The notes under the pieces: model-generated
Told to the model about the DNA's origin: nothing
Seen by the model: only the letters and a program-made list of their open reading frames with translations
The model's database searches: none
Assembly: GCF_016132445.1 (NCBI RefSeq)
Contig: NZ_CP046056.1
Location: 2,101,501 to 2,165,500, forward strand
DNA length: 64,000 bases
Source of the DNA: Venatoribacter cucullus
GTDB taxonomy: Bacteria; Pseudomonadota; Gammaproteobacteria; Pseudomonadales; Oceanobacteraceae
Direction of reading: 5' to 3'
Shown here: positions 51,400-62,026 of the stretch, piece by piece
Numbering within the stretch: position 1 is the stretch's first letter
Layout: each line of letters opens with the position of its first letter
Program-made: the position numbers and the translations under genes

Positions 51400-52161
51400 G
51401 TACGCCAGCCCTGCCGGGCTGGTACGGCCGCCGCTACCGCTGCTGGCCTTTTGCGGGCTCCGCCCGCGGACTATGCAAGGGGAGGTATCCCCTTGCGAAC
51501 CCCTCTGGCCCGCGTTCCAGCTGATCCTCGTTTACAAAAGCCAATTAAGCATACGCGGCCAAGGGGGAGACTTCAGGCATCCTGCCTTTCGCCCTGCGGG
51601 CCAGCCTTCGGCTGTTCAATTTTGTTCCAACAAAATTGTCCATGCCCCTACCCGCTCGTTTGGAATCATCCAAACGATGCTATTGGCTTTGGTAACCATC
51701 GGGCTGGAACGAATGGGCCGGGAAAAACCTCAGCAACCTGAATCGCTTTTGGCGGCCTGCGGCCGGAAGAATTTTTGGGTTTTGGGTTTTGGGTTTTGGG
51801 TTTTGGGTTTTGGGTTTTGGGTTTTGGGTTTTGGGTTTTGGGTTTTGGGTTTTGGGTTTTGGGTTGCGCGAAGCGCACCAAAAACGGTGCCGGCGTAGCC
51901 GCTGCGGTTTTATCCGCGCCTATAGCACGCCGAAATGAAGCGGCATTGGCAGGCCCGCCCGGATGGACCGGGCGAGGATCGTGGCGCACGATGCGCCTTA
52001 CGATCCGTGGCCGCAGGCAATGACGGTGAATGAGGAAATACGTGCTATACAGCGCAAAAGCAGGGGCGTGGGGATAAGATCCCCACATCCGGGGCGCAGG
52101 GGCGGAGCCCCGCATCAGCTGCCACGCAGTGGCAGCCAACCAGCCCAGCGGGCTGGCGTAC
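51400..52161 (+). mobile_element. Hairpin-array element, copy B (non-coding, about 0.76 kb)
   Basis: It is bounded by the inverted repeat GTACGCCAGCC (51400-51410) and GGCTGGCGTAC (52151-52161). It is related to copy A throughout its centre, in the opposite orientation on the map. Hairpins include 51475-51496 (GCAAGGGGA/TCCCCTTGC), 51617-51638, 51656-51677, 51865-51877, 51976-52006, 52068-52086 (GTGGGGA/TCCCCAC) and 52140-52156. It contains a 13-unit TTTTGGG array at 51773-51863. The strand given is that of the upstream gene. No gene is credible in it. Beyond 52161, up to the DUF4442 gene, lie two more short palindromes (GCAGGCT/AGCCTGC near 52200) and nothing coding. Confidence 0.8.
51773..51863 (+). 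repeat. 13 tandem TTTTGGG heptamers
   Basis: Thirteen perfect units of TTTTGGG (91 bp). Runs of GGG spaced by TTTT form an ideal G-quadruplex pattern on the plus strand and in RNA transcribed from it. Copy A has only a short degenerate counterpart (CGAAAA-type units around 15612-15632), so the number of units varies between copies. Confidence 0.95.
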
Positions 52162-52262
52162 ATAATGCCAGGTCAGCCCGGCAAGGCTGGCATAACAGCA
52201 GGCTGGTAAGCCTGCACCCTCTCCCCTAAACTAGCCAAAATTAAGCACAGGACTATTTCCAA

Positions 52263-52754
52263 ATGAGCACAAATAATCGTTTAAGCCGCCTGGTCGGCAA
52301 GATTAATTCCCTGCCGCAGGGCCTGCGGCCACTGGCGCTGTCTCTGGTGATGGGCCGGGTGATTCCGTTCGCCGGCACCGCCGGGACGCGGGTAATGGAA
52401 CTGACGCCGCAAAAGTGCGTGATTGTGATGCGCAATAAGAAGAAGGTGCAGAACCACATCGGCAGCGTGCACGCCGCCGCGATGGGGCTGCTGGCGGAAT
52501 CGGCCACCGGTTTTATGACCGGCATGAGCGTACCGGATAACCGCATTATTGTGATCCGCAGCATGACGCTGGAGTACCTGAAGCGCGCCAGCGGCGATAT
52601 GACCGCCACCGCGACCTTCAGCGATGAGCAGCTGGCTTATGTGAAGAACACCGACAAAGGCGACATCGAAGTGCCGGTGGTCATCACCGACGGCACCGGT
52701 ACCGAAACGGTAAAAGCCACAATGATCTGGGCCTGGACACCGAAAAAAGCCTGA
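52263..52754 (+). CDS. DUF4442 hot-dog fold protein
   Basis: A 163-residue DUF4442/YiiD-C type hot-dog protein related to acyl-CoA thioesterases. Family segments: FAGTAGTRVMELTPQKCVIV, NHIGSVHAAAMGLLAESATG (H-x-x-x-x-G/A-type loop with His near 68) and a final strand VKATMIWAWTPKK. Thioesterase activity is likely but not shown. The ATG at 52263 follows CAGGA at long spacing. It is downstream of hairpin element B. Confidence 0.85.
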   Translation: MSTNNRLSRLVGKINSLPQGLRPLALSLVMGRVIPFAGTAGTRVMELTPQKCVIVMRNKKKVQNHIGSVHAAAMGLLAESATGFMTGMSVPDNRIIVIRSMTLEYLKRASGDMTATATFSDEQLAYVKNTDKGDIEVPVVITDGTGTETVKATMIWAWTPKKA

Positions 52755-52799
52755 TCCGGCCTTATTATTCCGCGCGCGCCCTGTTTCGGGGCGCCATCG

Positions 52800-52828
52800 T
52801 TCGTTTTTTATGCAGAAATGCGTATAAT
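52800..52828 (+). promoter_or_regulatory. Candidate promoter of the ABC-F gene
   Basis: A perfect TATAAT at 52823-52828 lies 41 nt before the start codon, with a weak TTCGTT at 17-nt spacing (52800-52805). A GC hairpin (GCGCCC/GGGCGC, 52776-52794) sits between it and the DUF4442 stop and may end that transcript. Confidence 0.5.
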
Positions 52829-52869
52829 CCCGCGCTTTCGTAAAACCCCCCGATTATCAGGATTACCTC

Positions 52870-54465
52870 GTGCTCTCTACCGCTAATATCACCATGCAAT
52901 TTGGTGCCAAGCCGCTGTTTGAAAATATTTCCGTTAAATTCGGTGATGGCAACCGTTACGGCCTGATCGGTGCCAACGGCTGCGGCAAATCCACCTTCAT
53001 GAAGATTCTGGACGGTTCCCTGGAGCCGACCGCCGGTAACGTGAGCCTGTCGCCCAACGAGCGCCTGGGTAAGCTGAACCAGGACCAGTTCGCCTACGAA
53101 GAATTCACCGTGCTCGACACCGTGATGATGGGCAACAAAGAGCTGTGGGCGATCAAGCAAGAGCGCGATGCCATTTACGCCAATCCGGAAGCCACCGAAG
53201 ACGATTACATGCGCGCCGCCGAGCTGGAAGGCGAATTCGCTGAACTGGACGGCTACACCGCTGAATCCCGTGCCGGCGAACTGCTGCTGGGTGCCGGTAT
53301 TGCCAGTGAACTGCACAACGGCCCGATGAGCGAAGTCGCACCTGGCTGGAAACTGCGGGTGCTGCTGGCGCAGGCGCTGTTCTCCAATCCGGACATCCTG
53401 CTGCTCGACGAACCGACCAACAACCTGGACATCAACACCATCCGTTGGCTGGAAAACATCATCAATAACATGAAGTGCACGATGATCATCATCTCCCACG
53501 ATCGTCACTTCCTGAACTCGGTCTGTACCCACATGGCCGATATCGACTACGGCGATATCAAGATTTATCCGGGTACCTACGACGACTTTATGATCGCCAG
53601 CACCCAGGCGCGTGAACGCCAGCAGGCGGATAACGCCAAGAAGAAAGCCCAGATTGCCGAACTGCAGCAGTTCGTATCACGCTTCTCGGCCAACGCCTCC
53701 AAGTCCAAGCAGGCCACCAGCCGCGCCAAGCAGATTGAGAAGATCAAGATTGACGAGTTCAAGCCATCCAGTCGTCAGAACCCCTTTATCCGTTTCAATC
53801 AGGACAAGAAACTGCACCGCACAGCGCTGGAAATTACCGGTCTGTCGCACACCTACGCCGGTGGCGAAACGCTGTTTAAGGGTGTCGACCTGATGATCGA
53901 AGCCGGCGAAAAGATCGCCGTTATCGGTGCTAATGGTGTGGGTAAAACCACCTTCCTGAAGTGCCTGGTTAATCACGTTACGCCAGCAGCCGGCAGCATT
54001 AAGTGGGCGGAAAACGCCGATGTCGGTTATTACGCGCAGGACCACGAATACGAATTTGATAAGGATATGAACCTGTTCGACTGGATGGAACAGTGGAAAA
54101 CCGAAGCACAGGACGAAACCGCGGTACGCGCTTCGCTGGGCCGGTTGTTGTTTAACGCCGACGCCATTAAAAAGAACGTGAAGGTGTGTTCGGGTGGTGA
54201 AAAAGGCCGCCTGCTGTTCGGCAAGCTGATGATGGGTAACCACAACGTGCTGATTATGGACGAACCGACCAACCACATGGATATGGAGTCCATCGAGTCA
54301 CTGAACCTGGCGCTGGAAATGTACGAAGGCACCCTGCTCTTCGTATCCCACGACCGTGAGTTCGTATCCTCGCTGGCCACTCGCATTCTGGAAATCCGCG
54401 ACAACAAGATCGTCGACTTCCACGGCACTTACGACGAGTACCTGCGCTCACAAGGGGTGGAATAA
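52870..54465 (+). CDS. ABC-F ATPase, YbiT type
   Basis: A 531-residue ABC-F protein with two soluble ATPase domains and no membrane part; such proteins act on the ribosome. Domain 1: Walker [12 protein letters not shown] (about 35-45), Walker [13 protein letters not shown] and H-loop [10 protein letters not shown]; domain 2: [12 protein letters not shown], signature [28 protein letters not shown] and [10 protein letters not shown]. The [20 protein letters not shown] start and spacing suit the YbiT group. The start codon is GTG. It is monocistronic. Confidence 0.9.
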   Translation: MLSTANITMQFGAKPLFENISVKFGDGNRYGLIGANGCGKSTFMKILDGSLEPTAGNVSLSPNERLGKLNQDQFAYEEFTVLDTVMMGNKELWAIKQERDAIYANPEATEDDYMRAAELEGEFAELDGYTAESRAGELLLGAGIASELHNGPMSEVAPGWKLRVLLAQALFSNPDILLLDEPTNNLDINTIRWLENIINNMKCTMIIISHDRHFLNSVCTHMADIDYGDIKIYPGTYDDFMIASTQARERQQADNAKKKAQIAELQQFVSRFSANASKSKQATSRAKQIEKIKIDEFKPSSRQNPFIRFNQDKKLHRTALEITGLSHTYAGGETLFKGVDLMIEAGEKIAVIGANGVGKTTFLKCLVNHVTPAAGSIKWAENADVGYYAQDHEYEFDKDMNLFDWMEQWKTEAQDETAVRASLGRLLFNADAIKKNVKVCSGGEKGRLLFGKLMMGNHNVLIMDEPTNHMDMESIESLNLALEMYEGTLLFVSHDREFVSSLATRILEIRDNKIVDFHGTYDEYLRSQGVE

Positions 54466-54619
54466 AACCCCTGCTTTGGTAGGGTTATTTTCCGGCAGAC
54501 CTGTGACCTGGCTCAGGTTTGCCACCTTTCATAAGTGGCGCAGCATGCTATATTTCAACCGGTCTTAGTGCTTTGTTCGTAGCAGTACGAGTTGTTGCCG
54601 TTGTTTTCCAGGAGCCTTC

Positions 54620-55237
54620 ATGCATCGCATCACCCGCGAAGAGTACCCGATTGATACGCTGCAGCGCATTGTCAACGGTGTCACCTTTTTCAAAGAATTG
54701 ATTCAGACCGACCCCAGCCAGTTTGAACTGCTGATGAGCGTTACCCGCTTCGTAACGGCCGATCAGGATGAAATTATCCTGCACCGTGGCGAAGAGGCCA
54801 ACGTGCTGTATTTCTTGCTGAAAGGCCAGCTGGCCGTTTTAGCGGATGATGACAGCGGTGCGGTTATTAATGAAATTAACCCTGGTGAAATGTTCGGAGT
54901 AATGGCGCTGGTTCTGAACTTCAAACGCTCGGCTTCCATTAAAGTGCATGGCCGCAGCGCTCTGCTGGCCGGTATTGATTTCCATCACTTCAGTGATCTG
55001 AATGATTTCACGCTGTTCAGCCTGAAAACCAAAATCAGTTTTTTCCGCATGCTGGCCAATAACATCCGCTGGAATCTGGAGCGCAATAAAATGCAGACCC
55101 CGGAGCATCCGCTGATTGCCCGCCTGCGCACCCTGCCGCTGTTTAATGGCGAAAAAGGGACGCTGGAAGAACTTCATTTTCTGCACCATCAGGCCCATGA
55201 ATCGGCCGAATTGCTGTGCGCCTGGAATGAGGCCTGA
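54620..55237 (+). CDS. Cyclic nucleotide-binding domain protein without DNA-binding domain
   Basis: A 205-residue protein with one Crp-type cNMP-binding fold at about 45-145 (DEIILHRGEEANVLYFLLKG, NEINPGEMFGVMALVLNFKR). The usual phosphate-binding R-S-A stretch is represented by KRSASIKV. No helix-turn-helix follows; the C-terminal part is helical (RMLANNIRWNLERNKM), so it is unlikely to bind DNA as Crp does. It may regulate a partner by direct contact. The start has CAGGAG. It precedes nhaD by 112 bp on the same strand. Confidence 0.8.
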   Translation: MHRITREEYPIDTLQRIVNGVTFFKELIQTDPSQFELLMSVTRFVTADQDEIILHRGEEANVLYFLLKGQLAVLADDDSGAVINEINPGEMFGVMALVLNFKRSASIKVHGRSALLAGIDFHHFSDLNDFTLFSLKTKISFFRMLANNIRWNLERNKMQTPEHPLIARLRTLPLFNGEKGTLEELHFLHHQAHESAELLCAWNEA

Positions 55238-55349
55238 GCCTTTACCCACGCCGCATCAGACTGTTGCTTAAAAACCCCTTGGCCGGTTACCCCGGCAGGC
55301 CTAGAATGCGCCTGCTTTACTCTTCCTGACGTAATCGCCGAGGTACCCT

Positions 55350-56615
55350 ATGCCCGAATTTTTACCCTATCTGCTGATCGCTCTGGCCATTGCTGGTCTG
55401 CTGGCCGTCATTTTCGAAGAAGTTATCCACATTAATAAAGCCCAGTCGGTACTGTTTTTCGGCGCTTTTTCCTGGATTTTACTCTTTATGTTCTCGCCAG
55501 AGCCGGCCATCCATGAGCAGGTAAGAGCCGGGCTGGAACACAATATCAGTGAGATCGCCAGCCTGTGGTTATTTCTGGTCGCGGCCATGACCTTTGTGGC
55601 TTACCTGAACAAAAAAGGGCTGATCGAAAATATTATTTACCGGCTACTGCCGGCGCAGATTTCCGAACGGAAATTATTATTCCTCACCGGTATTTTCAGC
55701 TTTGTGTTTTCCTCGCTGGCCGACAACATTACCGCCACCCTGGTATCGGTGGCGCTGATTTTATCGCTGCGTTTACCGGCCGCCAAAACCCTGCGCTTTG
55801 CCACCGTAGTGGTGTTTGCTGTGAACTCCGGCGGCGTGGCCATGATTACCGGCGACGTTACTACGCTGATGATTTTCCTGGCCGGTAAAGTCAGCATTAC
55901 CAACCTGCTGCTGTTATCGTTACCAGCCTTACTGGCGGTATTACTGCTGGCCTTTATGCTGGCGCGGCCATTGCGTGAAACCGCCATCATTGAACACAAG
56001 CACAATGATGTGCAGCGGGTCGATGTGATGATTGCCTGTGTATTTATGACTACCATTCTGGCCACCATGGCCGGCAACGTGCTGTTTGATATTCCGCCGG
56101 TATTAACCTTCTTAAGCGGTCTGTCGGTGATGTTCCTGCTCGCCCGCGCCTATGGTGAAGACACCGAGCACGACCCGATTATGGATTACATCCGCCAGAT
56201 CGAATTCGATACCTTAATGTTCTTCCTCGGCATCCTGCTGATTGTGGGCGCGATGAAAGAAATTCATGCGCTGGATGGTTTTCTTGATCTGTATGCCGTG
56301 GTGCCGGTCTGGGTCGCTAATTTTCTGATGGGGCTGCTGTCAGCCATTATCGATAACGTACCGTTAACCGCCGCACTGTTAAAAGCCGACGTACAGATGA
56401 ACACGGCAGAGTGGATGGGGCTGACTTACGCCGTTGGGGTGGGTGGTTCATTGCTGATCATCGGCTCGGCGGCCGGTATTGTTGCGATGAGTAAAATCAA
56501 CGAGCTTACTTTCGGCAGCTACCTGCGCTATTTACTGGCACTGCTGCTGGCCTACCTGGTGGGCTATGCCGGGGTTTTGGGAATGGCCAAAATACTGCTG
56601 GAAACGGCGGCCTGA
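55350..56615 (+). CDS. nhaD: Na+/H+ antiporter NhaD
   Basis: A 421-residue inner-membrane antiporter with about 12 hydrophobic segments. Hallmarks of the NhaD family: the early INKAQSVLFFGAFSWIL, SLADNITATLVSVALIL (Asp-Asn in the transport core), FAVNSGGVAMITGDVTTLMI, and AIIDNVPLTAALL. It exports sodium against protons, typical for marine and alkaline-tolerant bacteria. The start follows CCGAGG. Its stop abuts the stop of the convergent hypothetical gene (0-nt gap). Confidence 0.95.
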   Translation: MPEFLPYLLIALAIAGLLAVIFEEVIHINKAQSVLFFGAFSWILLFMFSPEPAIHEQVRAGLEHNISEIASLWLFLVAAMTFVAYLNKKGLIENIIYRLLPAQISERKLLFLTGIFSFVFSSLADNITATLVSVALILSLRLPAAKTLRFATVVVFAVNSGGVAMITGDVTTLMIFLAGKVSITNLLLLSLPALLAVLLLAFMLARPLRETAIIEHKHNDVQRVDVMIACVFMTTILATMAGNVLFDIPPVLTFLSGLSVMFLLARAYGEDTEHDPIMDYIRQIEFDTLMFFLGILLIVGAMKEIHALDGFLDLYAVVPVWVANFLMGLLSAIIDNVPLTAALLKADVQMNTAEWMGLTYAVGVGGSLLIIGSAAGIVAMSKINELTFGSYLRYLLALLLAYLVGYAGVLGMAKILLETAA

Positions 56616-57110
56616 TCAGGGCAGCCGTAACTGCAATTCCACTTCAGCGCCCAGAATGGTGTCGGTAATCGGCAGAGCCTCGGCTTCTTCGGATTCATCC
56701 CAGTGCAAACGGCCGGAAACGTTCATGCGCTCTTCCCTTTGCTGCTGGCGGAAAAAATCCGGATAAGCCGCTGCATCTCCGGCCCAGCCCTGGTCATCCC
56801 ATTCCAGTTCCGGCAGAGATAAGTTCAGTGCCGGCACCGACGTTGGTTCTTTATTCCAGCGGCGGATGCTGGCGGGGCTGTCAGGACTGTCGGGTAAAGG
56901 ATACAGATTGGCCGGTGGCTCCGGCTCGCTGATCACCACACTGTCACCAGGCTGGCGGTCAGATTCTGACGAGGATGGTTGCAGCAGCTCAGGCAACGGA
57001 ATTTTGTAGCCGCGCAGTACCGGCGCCCGGTCCGGATGGCTCAGATACGAACCCAGCATCAGACCGCCGACAACAGCTCCGGCGAGGGTAATACTCCAGC
57101 TGACTTTCAT
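56616..57110 (-). CDS. Hypothetical membrane-anchored, proline-rich protein
   Basis: A 164-residue protein that I do not recognise. A short N-terminal hydrophobic segment (SWSITLAGAVVGGLMLGSYL, about 4-23) could be a signal anchor; a Pro/Ser/Glu-rich, low-complexity stretch follows, then an acidic end (GWAGDAAAYPDFFRQQQREE, ILGAEVELQLRL). Composition suggests a periplasmic, largely disordered protein. The ATG at 57110 starts the coherent part. It is 88 bp downstream of tilS on the same strand. Confidence 0.6.
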   Translation of the reverse strand: MKVSWSITLAGAVVGGLMLGSYLSHPDRAPVLRGYKIPLPELLQPSSSESDRQPGDSVVISEPEPPANLYPLPDSPDSPASIRRWNKEPTSVPALNLSLPELEWDDQGWAGDAAAYPDFFRQQQREERMNVSGRLHWDESEEAEALPITDTILGAEVELQLRLP

Positions 57111-57198
57111 AGGTTCTGAACCACATTCTCTCGGTTGGGGCTGGCTGGCCAGCAGCACTATTTTCCGCCGGCACGCTACCACAGGCATACGGCCCTTT

Positions 57199-58524
57199 TC
57201 AAATCAATGAAGCAGACCAATCCGGCCTTAGGCCACCGCTGACGCAAAAAGTTTCAGCCACGGCGATACCGCTGATGGCCACCAGCTGATCGTCCTGCAC
57301 CCATACCGGCCAGTGCGGCCGCAACGGTACCGGCACGCCGGCCTGTTGCAACCACACTGCCAGCGATTTTTCCGGCCGATCATGGGCACGCAATGTCGTC
57401 GCCGGGCTGGCGGCCGCCGGTACCAGCTGATAACAGCCAGGCAGCAATCCAAGCGGATTAGCCACGGCGCTAACCGGCGCTCCCGCCCAGGGCAGCGCCA
57501 CGGCCGGCGGCCAGTTCAGGGTCTGCAATGCGGGCAAGGCAACGGGCCGGTGCAGGTACAGGCTGTGCCGATGCCGATGCAGCCGCCACTCGCCCAACGC
57601 CAATACCGGCTGGCGGTCGGGGCGCGCTGTTAGCACCTCGGTAAATACCTGCTGCAGCCATTGCGCTGACGGCGCTGTTACACCGCAGCGGCGCAACCAG
57701 CCGCGCAGAATATAGGGTTGTAACAGCGCGGGCTGTTGCAGCAGCTGTTCGCCATCCAGTGCCAGCGCGGCGCATTGCGGCCAGGGCCAGGGCTGTAAAC
57801 AAGCCTGCAGGTGCGGTTCTAATAATGCCTGCAACACCTGCTGATCCTGCTGCAGTTGTTGCAGGCTGCGCGCTAGCGCCGCCTGCCGGCCGGGAAAGCG
57901 CTGCCACAGTTGTGGCAGCAGATGATTGCGCCACCAGTTGCGGTCGTAGCGGTTATCGGCGTTGGATTCATCCTCAATCCATGCCAGCTTCTCTGCAACC
58001 GCCCAGGCTTGCAGCTGCGCATGGCTATAACCCAGTAAAGGCCGGAATAAGGTGACACCGGGCTGTAATTGGCGCTGCGCCGGCATGCCAGCGAGGCCAT
58101 CGAGACCGGCGCCGCGCAGCAAGCGCATAAAAAAGGTTTCGGTCTGATCATCGGCATGCTGCGCCAGCAGCAGCAGATCACCCGGCTGACTGTGGGCACA
58201 GAACGCCGCATAGCGGGCCTGGCGGGCAGCCTCCTCAATACCATTGCCGCTTGGTGTTACCTGTACGCGCAGCGTCTGCAGCGGGATCTGTAACTGCGCG
58301 CACTGGCTGGCGCAATGCTGCGCCCAGTGGTCAGCGTTGAGGGATAAACCGTGATGAATGTGCAGCGCCCGCAGACGTTCTTTTATGCCCGCCAACCGGG
58401 CCAGACTGTGCAGCAGTACGGTGGAATCCAGCCCGCCGCTGAAGCCCACCAGCAACCGCCCGCCCTGATTCAGCAGCGGTTGCAGCAGCGGCAACAAGCA
58501 CTCAGGCGTAAACGGTGCGCTCAT
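57199..58524 (-). CDS. tilS: tRNA(Ile)-lysidine synthetase TilS
   Basis: A 441-residue TilS that puts lysidine on C34 of tRNA-Ile(CAU). The N-terminal PP-loop LLVGFSGGLDSTVLLHSLAR (SGGLDS near 30) is clear, with LHIHHGLSLNADHWAQHCAS, GNGIEEAARQARYAAF and LLLAQHADDQTETFFMRLLR. C-terminal domains follow, ending in LAVWLQQAGVPVPLRPHWPV, the TilS_C domain. It starts 4 nt after the dnaE stop and is likely co-transcribed. Confidence 0.95.
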   Translation of the reverse strand: MSAPFTPECLLPLLQPLLNQGGRLLVGFSGGLDSTVLLHSLARLAGIKERLRALHIHHGLSLNADHWAQHCASQCAQLQIPLQTLRVQVTPSGNGIEEAARQARYAAFCAHSQPGDLLLLAQHADDQTETFFMRLLRGAGLDGLAGMPAQRQLQPGVTLFRPLLGYSHAQLQAWAVAEKLAWIEDESNADNRYDRNWWRNHLLPQLWQRFPGRQAALARSLQQLQQDQQVLQALLEPHLQACLQPWPWPQCAALALDGEQLLQQPALLQPYILRGWLRRCGVTAPSAQWLQQVFTEVLTARPDRQPVLALGEWRLHRHRHSLYLHRPVALPALQTLNWPPAVALPWAGAPVSAVANPLGLLPGCYQLVPAAASPATTLRAHDRPEKSLAVWLQQAGVPVPLRPHWPVWVQDDQLVAISGIAVAETFCVSGGLRPDWSASLI

Positions 58525-58528
58525 AGAC

Positions 58529-61500
58529 TCAGCTGAACACCAGTTCCACCGCGTCCTCGCCGTAGGCGTAACGCAGTTCCTGCAGCTGTTCGTCGCTGGG
58601 GTTCACGCGCCAGCGCTCGCCCAGCTGAATATCGCAGCGGGCCAGGCTGTTGTGGAAATCCAGCACCACCGGGCAGCCGTTTGCCAGCGGTTGCAGCAGA
58701 CGTTTCAGGTCGGAGCAGAGACTGTCTTCGTGGCGGTCGCCGTCGACACGGATACGGATGGCTTTGGCAAAATTCAGCCGCGCCTGACTGATTTCCATCA
58801 CGTTGCGGCCGGTGGCTTTGAGGCCGCCGGAATAATCATCGTGGGCAATAATGGCTTCCACTACCAGCACCCGGTCTTTGGCCACGACGTCGCGCACTTT
58901 GTCGTAAATATCGGCAAACAGCGCCACCTCCACCCGGCCGGTGCGGTCATCGAGGGTAACGAAGCACATATTGTCGCCACGTTTGTTTTTCATCAGCCGC
59001 ATATCCACCACCAGACCGGCCAGTTTCTGCGGGGCTTTGCCTTCCTGCAGGTGCGACAGTTTAGTCGGCACCAGTTTGCGCACTTCGGTTTCGTATTCAT
59101 CAAAGGGGTGGCCGGTGACGAATAAACCAAGGGTGTCTTTTTCGCCCTGCAGACGTTCTTTCAGCGACCAGTCACGCAGGTTGCGGAAGCGTTCGTAGGG
59201 GTCGGCGTGCTGCGCTTCTTCTTCCTGCACTTCGCCGAATAAATCCATCATGCCGGCCGCTTCGTTGGCGGCGGTCTGACCGGCGCTCTTAATGGCGTCT
59301 TCAAGGCTGGCCATTAATACCGCGCGCGGAGCGGTGACCGCTAGCCGGTCAAAGGCACCGCAGCGCACCAGTGCTTCCATAACGCGTTTATTCAGTTTTT
59401 TACCATCGACGCGCTGGCAGAAATCGAATAAATCCTGGAACGGCCCACCGGCTTCACGGGCCTCAATAATGGCGGCCATCGGGCCTTCGCCCACGCCTTT
59501 AACCGCGCCCAGACCGTAAACAATGGCGTTGTCATCGTTCACGGTAAAACCAAACTGGCTCTGGTTTACATCGGGCAAAATTAACTCCAGCCCCATCTCG
59601 CGGCATTCTTCGATAAAGGTCACCACTTTATCGGTGTTCTGCATATCAGAGGTCAGTACTGCCGCCATAAAGGGGGCCGGATAATGTTGCTTGAGCCACA
59701 ATGTCTGGTACGACACCACGGCATACGCCGCCGAGTGCGATTTGTTAAAACCGTAACCGGCGAATTTTTCCACCAGGTCGAAAATTTTCATCGCCAGGTC
59801 AGGATCAACGCCCTGTGAAATCGCCCCTTCGCGGAAGGTGTCACGCTGCTTGGCCATTTCTTCCGGTTTTTTCTTACCCATCGCCCGGCGCAGCATATCC
59901 GCACCGCCGAGCGTATAACCCGACAGCGCCTGGGCGATCTGCATCACCTGTTCCTGATAGACGATAACGCCGTAGGTCGGCTCGAGAATTTCTTTTAAAT
60001 TTTCGTGTTCAAAATCCGGATGAGGGTAAGCGACTTTGGCACGACCGTGTTTCCGGTTAATAAAGTCATCCACCATGCCCGACTCCAGCGGGCCGGGGCG
60101 GAACAGTGCCACCAGAGCGATCATGTCTTCGATATTATCCGGCTGCAGACGGCGGATAAGGTCTTTCATACCACGCGATTCCAGCTGGAATACTGCGGTG
60201 GTCTGGGCTTTTTTCAGCAGCGCATAGGACGGCGCATCATCGAGCGGAATACGGTCAATATCCACCAGCGGCAGCCCCAGTTGCTGCTGCTTTTTATTGA
60301 TGGTTTTTAACGCCCAATCGATGATGGTTAACGTCCGCAGACCGAGGAAGTCGAACTTCACCAGACCGGCTTCTTCCACGTCGCCTTTATCAAATTGCGT
60401 TACCAGACCGGTGCCGTCGGGTTCGCAGGCGGTGGGCGAAAAATCGGTGAGTTTGGTCGGTGCAATCACCACGCCGCCGGCGTGCTTACCAGTCTGGCGG
60501 GCCACCCCTTCCAGTTTGAGCGCCATTTCCCAGATTTCCTGGGCTTCTTCGTCTTCGTCGAGAAATTCTTTCAGCAGCGGTTCGGTTTTTAACGCCACTT
60601 CTAAGGTCATGCCCGGATCGCCGGGAATCAGTTTGGATAATTTATCCGCCAGACCGAACGACTTACCCTGCGCCCGTGCCACGTCGCGCACCACCGCTTT
60701 GGCCGCCATGGTGCCGAACGTCACAATCTGCGATACCGCTTCGCGGCCATAGGTGTCGGCCACATAGGCAATCACCTGTTCACGGTTTTCCATGCAGAAG
60801 TCGATATCGAAGTCGGGCATAGATACCCGTTCCGGGTTCAGGAAACGTTCGAACAGCAGGTCGTATTCGAGCGGGTCGAGATCGGTAATTTTCAGCGCAT
60901 AGGCGACCAGCGAGCCGGCACCGGAACCCCGCCCCGGACCAACCGGAATATCGTGGTCTTTGGCCCATTGAATAAAGTCCATCACGATCAGGAAGTAACC
61001 GGGGAACCCCATCTGAATAATAATATCCAGCTCGAAGGTCAGACGCTCATCGTAGGGCTGACGTTTTTCGGCATATTCCGGCGACTGTTTATCCAGCCCT
61101 TCCAGAATCGTATCCAGCCGCTGCTCCAGCCCCACCTGCGAAATACTGCGGAAAAAATCCGCTTCGGTCATGCCTTGCGGAATCGGGAAGTCGGGCAGGA
61201 AATATTTGCCCAGCAACACTTCCACCGAACAACGGCGGGCAATTTCCACGGTGTTTTCAATAGCGGTGGGAATGTCGTGAAATAATGCCGCCATTTCTTC
61301 GGCGCTGCGGAAATATTGCTGATCGGAATATTCGCGCGGCCGGCGTTTATCTTCCAGCGCAAAGCCCTGACCAATGGCAACCCGGGTTTCATGGGCTTCG
61401 TAATCGTCGGCGGTTAAAAAGCGCACATCGTTGGTGGCCACCAGCGGCACACCGAGTTTACCGGCCATGGCCAGGCTGGCGCGGATAATGGTTTCTTCAC

Positions 61501-62026
61501 CGGGGCGGCCGGTACGCTGCACTTCCAGATAAAAACGCTCGGGAAAATGCTGCAGATATTCCTGCACCAGCAGGCTGGCATCGTCGGGTTTGCCTTTGAT
61601 AATGCGCTGGCCGACATCGCCATCGCGGCAGCCGGAAAGCAAAATAAGGCCGGTATTTTTCGCCAGCAGCCAGTCTTTTTTTACCACCGCTTTATCGTAA
61701 TGCTGATTTTCGGCGTAAGCCTGCGAAATCAGTTCGCGCAGGCCCAGATAACCCTCGGCATTCAGACACAGGGCAGTAACGCGGAACGGCTGGGTGACAT
61801 CATCCGGGTTTTCCAGCCACAGGTCGGCACCCAGAATGGGTTTTACGCCGGCATCCAGACAGCCCTTATAAAACTTCACCAGGCCGAACATATTGGCCTG
61901 ATCGGTCAGCGCCACCGCCGGCATTTCCTGTGCCGCCGCCGTGCCAATCAGCTTCTTGATGCGGATGGTACTGTCGTACAGCGAGAACTCGGAATGAACC
62001 CGCAGATGAACAAAACCCTGTGCCAT
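58529..62026 (-). CDS. dnaE: DNA polymerase III alpha subunit
   Basis: A 1165-residue DnaE, the replicative polymerase. The N-terminal PHP domain begins [20 protein letters not shown]; the catalytic palm shows [20 protein letters not shown] and [20 protein letters not shown] (three-Asp centre); [40 protein letters not shown] and [20 protein letters not shown] are family blocks. A helix-hairpin-helix and OB domain follow near 900-1100. The ATG at 62026 is chosen; a TTG at 62032 precedes it. tilS follows directly. Confidence 0.97.
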   Translation of the reverse strand: MAQGFVHLRVHSEFSLYDSTIRIKKLIGTAAAQEMPAVALTDQANMFGLVKFYKGCLDAGVKPILGADLWLENPDDVTQPFRVTALCLNAEGYLGLRELISQAYAENQHYDKAVVKKDWLLAKNTGLILLSGCRDGDVGQRIIKGKPDDASLLVQEYLQHFPERFYLEVQRTGRPGEETIIRASLAMAGKLGVPLVATNDVRFLTADDYEAHETRVAIGQGFALEDKRRPREYSDQQYFRSAEEMAALFHDIPTAIENTVEIARRCSVEVLLGKYFLPDFPIPQGMTEADFFRSISQVGLEQRLDTILEGLDKQSPEYAEKRQPYDERLTFELDIIIQMGFPGYFLIVMDFIQWAKDHDIPVGPGRGSGAGSLVAYALKITDLDPLEYDLLFERFLNPERVSMPDFDIDFCMENREQVIAYVADTYGREAVSQIVTFGTMAAKAVVRDVARAQGKSFGLADKLSKLIPGDPGMTLEVALKTEPLLKEFLDEDEEAQEIWEMALKLEGVARQTGKHAGGVVIAPTKLTDFSPTACEPDGTGLVTQFDKGDVEEAGLVKFDFLGLRTLTIIDWALKTINKKQQQLGLPLVDIDRIPLDDAPSYALLKKAQTTAVFQLESRGMKDLIRRLQPDNIEDMIALVALFRPGPLESGMVDDFINRKHGRAKVAYPHPDFEHENLKEILEPTYGVIVYQEQVMQIAQALSGYTLGGADMLRRAMGKKKPEEMAKQRDTFREGAISQGVDPDLAMKIFDLVEKFAGYGFNKSHSAAYAVVSYQTLWLKQHYPAPFMAAVLTSDMQNTDKVVTFIEECREMGLELILPDVNQSQFGFTVNDDNAIVYGLGAVKGVGEGPMAAIIEAREAGGPFQDLFDFCQRVDGKKLNKRVMEALVRCGAFDRLAVTAPRAVLMASLEDAIKSAGQTAANEAAGMMDLFGEVQEEEAQHADPYERFRNLRDWSLKERLQGEKDTLGLFVTGHPFDEYETEVRKLVPTKLSHLQEGKAPQKLAGLVVDMRLMKNKRGDNMCFVTLDDRTGRVEVALFADIYDKVRDVVAKDRVLVVEAIIAHDDYSGGLKATGRNVMEISQARLNFAKAIRIRVDGDRHEDSLCSDLKRLLQPLANGCPVVLDFHNSLARCDIQLGERWRVNPSDEQLQELRYAYGEDAVELVFS

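Noticed and set aside
51473-51898. Open frame with a GFGFWVLGFGFWVLG repeat
   Set aside because: It is the translation of the TTTTGGG heptamers and the hairpin region around them; frame is kept only because 3 x 7 bp is divisible by 3. It has no start context or family likeness.
51200-52300. A tRNA, rRNA or group II intron origin for the hairpin-array element
   Set aside because: I looked for a T-loop, acceptor stem, 16S/23S-like blocks and a domain V-like hairpin and found none. The evidence is only by eye.
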